Shown piece by piece: positions 9,765-15,000 of a stretch of DNA of 15,000 nucleotides. The notes under the pieces were generated by a model. The model did no database searches and had not been told where the DNA came from. It saw nothing but the letters and a program-made list of their open reading frames with translations. The DNA is taken from contig CM022672.1 in NCBI GenBank assembly GCA_012295275.1, positions 33,127,216 to 33,142,215 of the forward strand. The letters run 5' to 3'. The DNA is from Chrysomallon squamiferum (Eukaryota; Mollusca; Gastropoda; Neomphalida; Peltospiridae). The position numbers and the translations under genes were made by a program. How positions within the stretch are numbered: the first letter of the stretch is position 1; each line of letters opens with the position of its first letter.

Positions 9765-10971
9765 CTACACAGAAACAGTATCAATGTACATTAGTATACA
9801 GTACACACAAACACAGGCACACACACTCCTACACAGAAACAGCATCAATGTACATTAGTATAGAGTAAACACACACAGACACACACACACACACACTCCT
9901 ACACAGAAACAGTATCAGTGTACATTATTATACAGTACATACACACAGACACACACACACACTCCTACACAGAAACAGCATCAATATACATTATTATACA
10001 GTACACACACACAGACACACACACACACACACAGTAACACACACTCCTACACAGAAACAGCATCAATGTACATTATTATACAGTAACACACACAGAGACA
10101 GATAGACAGACATACATACACACACACTCACACTCACACACAGAAACAGTATCAATATACATTATTATACAGTACACACACACTCACACACACACACAGT
10201 CATACACACATACATACATACACAAACATACATACACACACACAACATACTCACACACAAACACAGTCATACACTCCTACACAGAAACAGTATCAATGTA
10301 CATTATTATACACACACACGCACACAGTCATACATACATACATACACAAACATACATATATATATACAAACACATCTAATTATAGATCATGCACGTACAT
10401 AAACACACATACAACACTCACAAAAAGTTCAATAACACACTCCAGACTATACCCAGATACATTATAAACAAAATAATCATAAAATCACATTTTAATATCA
10501 TGTGTCGACTATCATTTTTCTATAATATTACAAAGCTGTTAAGAAACAAATTAAAGTGAACTAACATTTCAGAACTTTTTCATGAACAATCAGTAACATA
10601 TTATAACTATAGGAAAAAAAATGAAATAATATATATATATATGTGTGTGTGTTTTCTAACCTGACGAGTTTTTGTTTCTTTTTCAATTGCCTCCATGAAA
10701 TCCTGATGTCTCTCAGCCTCTTTCTGACACAGGTTGTCCAGCGCCTGCTTCTGGTGGGGGTGCCCCAGGGTGGGGCGAAGCAAGTTCTCGTATTTTTCCT
10801 AGAATAAAGTTTTCTTGTTAAAAATATCATGAGCAATCATAGGAACAGTAAGAGTAGCTAGTTGTTGTCATTTTTATGTTTGTGATACGTTTGTAGAAGA
10901 GAATTTCCAGTAATCTTAACTGTGTACAACAACAATAATAATAATAATAGTAATAAAATAGTAATAAAAAA

Positions 10972-11021
<50 letters not shown>

Positions 11022-11207
11022 TAACAAAATAGTAAAATAATAATAATAGTAAAATAACAGTAATATAATAGTTGATAATAATAATAAAATAACAGTAATA
11101 AAATATTAATAATAATAATAAAAGTAATAATAATAATAATAATACTATTATTAATAACATTAATAGTAATAATAAAAATAATAGTAATTATACTAATAAA
11201 ATAATCC

Positions 11208-11264
<57 letters not shown>

Positions 11265-12141
11265 GTAATAGCAATAATAACAACAGCATTATAATAATAC
11301 TAACACTTATAACAGAAACAAGGGAGATAATAAAATAACAACAATAACAACAACAAATAATGATAATAATAATAATAAACACAAATGATAATAATAAAAA
11401 TGCAACAAAATAATAGTAATAATAACAACACTAATAATATCAACAACAACAAAATAATAATTGTAATAATAAAAACACTAATAATACCAACAGCAACAAA
11501 ATAATTGTAATAATAACAATACTAATAATGCTAACAATGACATAATAACAGTAAAAATAACAATAACAATAACAATACCTGTCTGGCATGCAGTTCACTC
11601 AGAGTTTCTTTAAAGTTGTTTTGTAATTCTTTCTGTGCTGCTTCTGTTTTCTGAATCTCCTCGGTAAGTACTGTGTTGATCATAAGTGGGGGGATGTGTG
11701 ATACAGACTTCTCTAACTCAATCAGCTGACTTCTGAATTCTGAAATTTCAACAAAACTAATTTAAATATTTAAATGAGTATATGTATAAATCATTATTTA
11801 GAAGAAGATAAAAAACAATTTCTGAATTCTGAAATTTCAAAAAATAATTTAAATATTTACGTGAATGTGTATAAATCATTATTTAGAAGAAGAAGAAAAA
11901 AAAAATTTCTAAACTCTGAAATTTCAACAAAAAAGTAATTTAAATATTTACATGTACAGTAAATTGTCTAAAGTAATAGTTCATTATAATTAAAAAAAAA
12001 AAAGGATTTCTATTTTCTAAAATTTCAGTGAATATATTTAAATATTTACGCATGTACAGAAAAAAACAACTGTGGCTAAAAACAACAAGAAGAAAAGAAA
12101 ATAAGAAGAAAAACACACACACACCAATACACACACACACC

Positions 12142-12179
<38 letters not shown>

Positions 12180-12310
12180 AATATACAAATACACACAAAC
12201 ACCAATACACACACACACACACACATACCAATATACAAATACACACAAACACCAATACACACACACACACACACATACACATACCAATATACAAATACAC
12301 ACAAACACCA

Positions 12311-12375
<65 letters not shown>

Positions 12376-12604
12376 GCCTGTGTATAAAACAATTCAATAT
12401 TTTAAAAAACAAAATATATAATAAAAATTTAATCTCTAATATGAAAGGATATAATATAAAAGATGCAAATAAACATATTAAAAAATAAATAAATGAATAA
12501 ACCAAACTGCAATTACATTAACACATTTAACAAAACTAAGCAAAGATAAAAACCAAAAAAATAAATAAATAAATAAATAATAATACTAATAATGAAATAA
12601 TGAA

Positions 12605-12642
<38 letters not shown>

Positions 12643-14002
12643 TAATCATAATAATAATAAAGAAATAATGAAGTAATAATAATAATAATAGTAAGTAGAA
12701 GAAGAACTCAGCACATGTGACAAGACAGCACATACCCTGCAGACACTGGTTGTGGTAGTCGACAGTTTGTTTCATGTATGACTGTAGTTTCTGAACCATC
12801 ATTTCAGCGCACGCCTCAAAGTTGTCTGGCAGAGACTGGGGTCGAGTCACAGCCCGGTTACCTTTCTGTTTGTAATATATCTACAAATAATTTATAAAAA
12901 TATTTATATCTACAACAAATAATTTATAAAAATATTTATATCTACAACAAATAATTTACAAAACTTATACTTTCTGTTTGTAATATATCAACAAATAATT
13001 TACAAAAAAATACTTATTGTTTGTAATATATCAACAAATAATCTACAAAACTTATATGTTCTGTTTGTAATATATCTACAAATAATCTACAAAACTTATA
13101 CTTTCTGTTTGTAATATATCTACAAATAATCTACAAAACTTATATGTTCTGTTTGTAATATATCTACAAATAATTTATAAAAATATTTATATCTAAAACA
13201 AATAATCTACAAAACTTATACTTTCTGTTTGTAATATATCTACAAATAATTTATAAAAATATTTATATCTAAAACAAATAATCTACAAAACTTATACGTT
13301 CTGTTTGTAATATATCTACAAATAATCTACAAAACTTGTACTTTCTGTTTGTAATATATCTACAAATAATCCACAAAACTTATACTTTCTGTTTGTAATA
13401 TATCTACAAATAATCTACAAAAATATTTATATCTACAACAAATAATTTACAAAACTTATACTTTCTGTTTGTAATATATCTACAAATAATTTATAAAAAT
13501 ATTTATATCTACAACAAATAATTTACAAAACTTATACTTTCTGTTTGTAATATATCTACAAATAATTTATAAAAATATTTCTATCTACAACAAATAATTT
13601 TTTTCTTTTTACATGAAAACCTGACAAAGTCTGAATCATTCTTATTCTTTAATGTATTAAACATTAAAACAAATACACACACACACATACACTCACACAA
13701 ATCTGTGTATGTGTATGTGTATATGTTTACAGATATATATGACACACACACATAACATATAGTAATGTTTTAATAATAACAAATTATTAATAATAATGTT
13801 TAACTACAATAATAACATTAATAATAATAAGAAACCAACAACCACAATAACAATAATAATAATAATAATAAAATCAATAATAACAATAACAATAACATTC
13901 AATTGCAATAATAACATTAATAATAATAACAAACCAACAACCACAATAATAATAATCAAAATAATAATAAAACTAATAACAAAATGAACTACTACTACAA
14001 CT

Positions 14003-14033
<31 letters not shown>

Positions 14034-14354
14034 CTACACTAATGTTCTGCAGTGTTTAAAACTAAGACTTACATCGGCGTGAGAAACGAGCCCTTCGTTG
14101 GCCTCTCTGAGGATTCTGCGAACGATTCCAATCAAGTATCTGTCTTCAGCGTCTTCTGCCCGCTCCCCAAATGCAAAGAATTTCTTGTCAATCTTAAACA
14201 GACGATTCCGAATTTGTCTGAAGTAAAATACAACAATGATGTGACGATAAGGTTAATAATAATACTGATAATGATAACGATGATGATAATGGTGATAACA
14301 ATTACAATAATAAAATTAGTAGTAGTAGTAATATTAATAATAATAATAATCATG

Positions 14355-14411
<57 letters not shown>

Positions 14412-14958
14412 TTAATAATAATGATAATAATAATATATACTAAAATACTACTACTACTACTACTACTAATAATAATCATGATAATAATAATAATAATAAT
14501 ACTTATAATAATAATAATCATGATAATAATAATAATAATAATAATACTTATAATGATAATAATAACAATATTGATAATAATAATACAACAGTAGCTGTAG
14601 GTAATAGTAATAATATTAGTAGTAATAGTAGTAATAACAGTAGCAGCAGTTGTAACAGTAGTAGTAGTTGCAATAGGTAGTAGTAGAAGGTAACAGAAGT
14701 AACAGTAGTAGACATTGGTAGTAGCTGTGTGTAGCCATGGTAACAGGTAACCCAGGTAACTAGAAACCTCACCCAGAAGATGTTCTCTTTGCGTTTGGCA
14801 GGCTCTCTGGGTTGATGAAGGCGAGGGTTCCTCGGCGACTGGCAGACTTCTGAGATCTGGCGTTTCCAGATATCGTTGGAATCGCAGAGGCTGACTGAAC
14901 AGGTGGAGATTCTGAGTCTGATTCAGAGTCAGGTCCAAACCTCTTTCCTTTTGTACCC
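7596..14958 (-). CDS. CCDC180: CCDC180-like coiled-coil protein, C-terminal part (nine exons, 5' end outside window)
   Basis: Join, in order of transcription: 14958-14773, 14217-14073, 12880-12736, 11739-11579, 10798-10661, 9692-9581, 9252-9136, 8622-8495, 7724-7596. Every junction is GT-AG. The phases agree throughout, and the summed 1261 bases equal one leftover base, 419 codons and a TGA stop. The protein starts with a Ser/acidic linker (about residues 1-62). A mostly helical, charged region follows with the motifs VTRPQSLPDNFEACAE, LRPTLGHPHQKQALDNLC, LIRRQNAGEPL and TTLGHKATIDARDSAY, and it ends in KIKQLY. I recognise the order and wording of these motifs from memory as the C-terminal end of CCDC180, an animal protein of about 1,700 residues whose family carries DUF4455 and DUF4456. 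No alignment was run. Its molecular role is poorly known; expression linked to testis and ciliated cells is recalled, not shown here. No signal peptide or membrane segment is seen in this part. The gene structure is very secure; the family name is less so. Confidence 0.75.
7846..8107. repeat. Duplicated unit of about 120 bases with nested TC and CA tracts
   Basis: ATACAAACACAACA occurs at 7848 and 7969, each followed by a TC tract: (TC)30 at 7863-7922 and a shorter one at 7991-8010 that passes into CA at 8010-8032. After each tract comes CATATA..CATC..ATAAACAAC..CACAC (from 7922 and 8038). A third partial copy ends in CA repeats at 8079-8106. Confidence 0.85.
8292..8310. repeat. (TG)n microsatellite
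   Basis: A perfect TG run followed by ATGCGTATGCATGCATG alternating purine-pyrimidine sequence, in intron 8 of the CCDC180-like gene. Confidence 0.9.
8495..8622 (-). CDS. CCDC180: CCDC180-like, exon h
   Basis: The acceptor is CCCAAAG|GTA and the donor is TACATG|GTAAGT. GT completes a Gly codon and the exon ends in phase 0. It encodes IPSNEFVVGPKPAKVTVTP, then YVATNSTTLGHKATIDARDS and AYM. The TTLGH..(T/A)..ARD..Y motif near the C-terminus is the strongest single reason for the CCDC180 call. The opposite strand is also open here by chance (8541-8747). Confidence 0.9.
8786..9120. repeat. Intronic tandem array, four units of 86-110 bases
   Basis: Units start at ATCATTAAG-like sequence at 8786, 8872, 8967 and 9077. 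They share GAGACAAAATATCTTTAATT, then AATTAATTATGATAAATACA, then TTACTAGAAATTTTAT. Spacing grows from 86 to 95 to 110 bases through short A/T and CTAT insertions. The fourth unit is cut short about 15 bases before the donor of exon g. Confidence 0.92.
9136..9252 (-). CDS. CCDC180: CCDC180-like, exon g
   Basis: The acceptor is TTTCAG|AGG and the donor is GGAGAG|GTATGA. AG completes a Lys codon and one G is passed on. It encodes VEAKRFSTSDLIRRQNAGEP, then LFEEENTYIIKRGKGNWR. The LIRR..AG.PL and RG..NWRG pattern is shared with the CCDC180 C-terminus as recalled. A second AG two bases into the exon would break the phase, so it is not used in this model. Confidence 0.88.
9428..9475. repeat. (TA)n tract in intron 6
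   Basis: Alternating TA from about 9428 to 9447, then CATCATTATTA and more TATA blocks. It accounts for most of the structured sequence in the 328-base intron 6 (9253-9580); the rest is plain AT-rich sequence. Confidence 0.8.
9581..9692 (-). CDS. CCDC180: CCDC180-like, exon f
   Basis: The acceptor is CTGTGTAG|GAC and the donor is GGAA|GTAAGA. It enters in phase 0 and leaves one base. It encodes DCAVKHAKTFLKKLAKMSES, then QLLLYDHLLVVDDVEKG. The Leu-rich helix followed by VVDDV agrees with the family pattern as I remember it. Its acceptor is the first of a series of near-identical copies spread through the upstream intron. Confidence 0.88.
9691..10320. repeat. Intronic compound minisatellite that includes the acceptor of exon f
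   Basis: The unit is TCCTACACAGAAACAG, then (C/T)ATCAATGTACATTATTATA, then a CA tract of variable length. Copies start at 9691, 9763, 9827, 9897, 9963, 10045 and 10275, with a variant at about 10134 that reads TCACACACAGAAACAG. Spacing varies from 64 to 141 bases because of the CA tracts. The first copy spans the exon f acceptor. Confidence 0.95.
10628..10654. repeat. (TA)n(TG)n next to the exon e donor
   Basis: A TA run joined to a TG run ends within a few bases of the donor of exon e (GT at 10660-10659). The rest of intron 5 between about 10340 and 10560 is AT-rich, with ACATAC-type short repeats and no gene. Confidence 0.85.
10661..10798 (-). CDS. CCDC180: CCDC180-like, exon e
   Basis: The acceptor is TTCTAG|GAA and the donor is CGTCAG|GTTAGA; the exon is exactly 46 codons, phase 0 at both ends. 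It holds the motif LLRPTLGHPHQKQALDNLC, which I regard as one of the most recognisable phrases of the family, followed by the helix QKEAERHQDFMEAIEKETK. An overlapping frame on the same strand is also open but does not connect to the neighbouring exons. Confidence 0.9.
10931..11575. repeat. AAT/AAC/AGT trinucleotide region filling intron 4
   Basis: Perfect (AAT)n at 10972-11016 and 11208-11263 is embedded in imperfect AAT, AGT and ACA repeats that fill almost the whole intron. From about 11420 to 11550 a unit of about 45 bases with CACTAATAAT and CAACAAAATAAT recurs two to three times. Confidence 0.9.
11579..11739 (-). CDS. CCDC180: CCDC180-like, exon d (coiled coil)
   Basis: The acceptor is AAATTTCAG|AAT and the donor is AGACAG|GTATTG. 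AA completes a Glu codon and the exon ends in phase 0. It encodes FRSQLIELEKSVSHIPPLM, then INTVLTEEIQKTEAAQKELQ and NNFKETLSELHARQ, a long charged helix with Leu/Ile at heptad-like spacing. This looks like coiled coil running into the next exon. Confidence 0.9.
11730..12060. repeat. Intronic minisatellite that includes the acceptor of exon d
   Basis: There are four copies of a unit of roughly 90 bases. They begin TCTGAATTCTGAAATTTCA at 11732 and 11821, then in diverged form at 11908 and 12009, spaced 89, 87 and 101 bases. Each continues through AATTTAAATATTTA. The first copy contains the splice acceptor and first exon bases. The others keep TTTCAG, TTTCAG and TTTTAG on the minus strand. Confidence 0.9.
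12108..12372. repeat. CA repeat with interleaved 50-56 base unit (intron 3)
   Basis: CCAATATACAAATACACAC, continuing AAACACCAATACAC, starts at 12178, 12228 and 12284, separated by CA tracts. A perfect CA run of about 60 bases follows at 12313-12372. The long Cys-Val and Thr-His open frames here are only this repeat translated. Confidence 0.93.
12556..12692. repeat. (AAAT)n and (AAT)n block (intron 3)
   Basis: AAAT repeats at about 12560-12580 pass into AAT repeats at 12607-12640 and 12672-12690. The phrase GAAATAATGAAGTAATAAT occurs twice (about 12593 and 12662). Confidence 0.85.
12736..12880 (-). CDS. CCDC180: CCDC180-like, exon c (two in-frame acceptors)
   Basis: The donor is CTGCAGG|GTATGT. 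Two acceptors 15 bases apart both keep phase 0. One is TTTGTAG|ATA at 12880, giving IYYKQKGNRAVTRPQSL. The other is ACAAACAG|AAA at 12865, giving KGNRAVTRPQSL. I prefer 12880 because the family, as I recall it, has an aromatic, basic segment before the VTRP motif. The rest reads PDNFEACAEMMVQKLQ and SYMKQTVDYHNQCLQ, with one base left for a split Glu codon. The first 20 bases of this exon and its acceptor are repeated many times in the intron upstream (see the 12864-13600 array). Confidence 0.85.
12864..13600. repeat. Intronic minisatellite that includes the acceptor of exon c
   Basis: The core TTCTGTTTGTAATATATC (plus strand) starts at 12864, 12972, 13059, 13103, 13147, 13223, 13299, 13343, 13387, 13463 and 13539, with a degraded copy at about 13017. 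Spacing from 13059 onward is 44, 44, 76, 76, 44, 44, 76, 76. The 76-base units are the 44-base unit plus a 32-base block (TTTATAAAAATATTTATATC and onward). The pattern therefore repeats every 240 bases. The first copy is the real exon boundary. Confidence 0.95.
13676..13752. repeat. CA / GTAT mixed dinucleotide stretch (intron 2)
   Basis: CA repeats, then GTGTATGTGTATGTGTATAT, then CA again. The two orientations could pair as a short hairpin. Confidence 0.75.
13804..14040. repeat. 99-base tandem duplication and (AAC)n run (intron 2)
   Basis: CAATAATAACATTAATAATA, then AACCAACAACCACAATAA, occurs at about 13807 and again at 13906, 99 bases apart, with AAT/AAC repeats between. ACT and AAC repeats follow at 13987-14037. 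Confidence 0.85.
14073..14217 (-). CDS. CCDC180: CCDC180-like, exon b
   Basis: The acceptor is ACTTCAG|ACA and the donor is GAT|GTAAGT. One base completes the split Gly codon and the exon ends in phase 0. It encodes QIRNRLFKIDKKFFAFGE, then RAEDAEDRYLIGIVRRILRE and ANEGLVSHAD, an amphipathic helical stretch. The motif FKIDKKFFAFGE resembles a phrase I associate with CCDC180 of vertebrates. Confidence 0.85.
14230..14720. repeat. AAT / ATG / AGT trinucleotide region filling intron 1
   Basis: Mixed GAT/AAT repeats lead into perfect AAT at about 14356-14407, ACT repeats at about 14450-14469, then AATCATGATAAT blocks near 14472 and 14515, and AGT/CAGT repeats up to about 14720. There is no exon-like sequence. 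The 268-codon open frame through here is in the wrong phase for both flanking exons. Confidence 0.88.
14773..14958 (-). CDS. CCDC180: CCDC180-like, exon a (first visible)
   Basis: The acceptor is TTTAG|GGG and the donor is TCTGG|GTGAGG. The exon enters with one base of a split codon and leaves with two. Encoded residues form a hydrophilic, Ser-rich, probably disordered linker that begins GTKGKRFGPDSESDSESPP, followed by RRGTLAFINPESLPNAKR. A second frame is open through the whole exon, and the third is open in its last two thirds (ending KENIFW). Only the chosen frame joins in phase to the next exon: GG plus A gives Gly, then QIRNRLFKIDKK. The acidic DSESDSES run could be a casein kinase 2 type target, which is inference from composition. 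Confidence 0.75.
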
Positions 14959-14964
14959 CTAAAC

Positions 14965-15000
14965 AGTAATAATAATAATAATAATAGTAATAATAATAAT
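14965..15000. repeat. (AAT)n at window edge
   Basis: AAT repeat with one AGT interruption, immediately upstream (in transcription) of the exon a acceptor. It continues beyond the window. Confidence 0.85.

Noticed and set aside
9691-10320. Possible CRISPR-like array of regularly spaced repeats
   Set aside because: Spacers are CA tracts and repeated sequence rather than unique DNA, the host is an animal, and the array is an intronic minisatellite.
10827-11382. Hydrophobic Leu/Ile/Tyr-rich frames that could look like membrane proteins
   Set aside because: They are AAT repeats on the minus strand. Intron 4 lies between two phase-matched exons.
11940-12505. Several overlapping frames encoding Cys-Val or Thr-His runs
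   Set aside because: They are CA/GT microsatellite read in different frames, with no protein-like sequence.
14132-14938. 268-codon minus-strand open frame spanning exons a and b and the intron between them
   Set aside because: It runs through an AAT/ATG microsatellite and is out of frame with the conserved exon b. The exon phases support a different frame on both sides.

Overview
The window looks like nuclear DNA from an invertebrate animal, most likely a mollusc and probably a gastropod. It is very AT-rich and full of simple repeats. It carries an interrupted gene with GT-AG introns. It also holds a worn copy of an interspersed repeat whose core I recall from many gastropod sequences (about 1928-2095). 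The species cannot be named from this sequence.

The only gene I can support lies on the minus strand from about 14958 down to 7596. Nine coding exons (14773-14958, 14073-14217, 12736-12880, 11579-11739, 10661-10798, 9581-9692, 9136-9252, 8495-8622, 7596-7724) join with fully consistent phases. Together they give 419 residues plus a split first codon, ending in a TGA stop. The product resembles the C-terminal quarter of CCDC180, a large coiled-coil protein of animals. The 5' part of the gene lies beyond base 15000. Candidate poly(A) signals follow at 7440-7455.

Bases 1 to about 7440 are downstream intergenic DNA with no gene I can support. They consist of AT-rich sequence, many microsatellites (GA, CA, AAT, AAAT, poly-A), a SINE-like relic, and a few patches of more complex, CpG-richer sequence. 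The most structured patch is 2880-3330, which has nested inverted repeats.

The most unusual signal is in the introns. Three of the eight (introns 2, 3 and 5 of the visible part) contain minisatellite arrays that begin at the downstream exon's 3' splice site and carry copies of it back into the intron. The intron 2 array also copies the first 20 coding bases and has a 240-base higher-order period built from 44- and 76-base units. A fourth array stops next to the donor of exon 9136-9252. Nearly all long open frames outside the exons are microsatellites read as homopolymeric or dipeptide proteins, and I do not annotate them.
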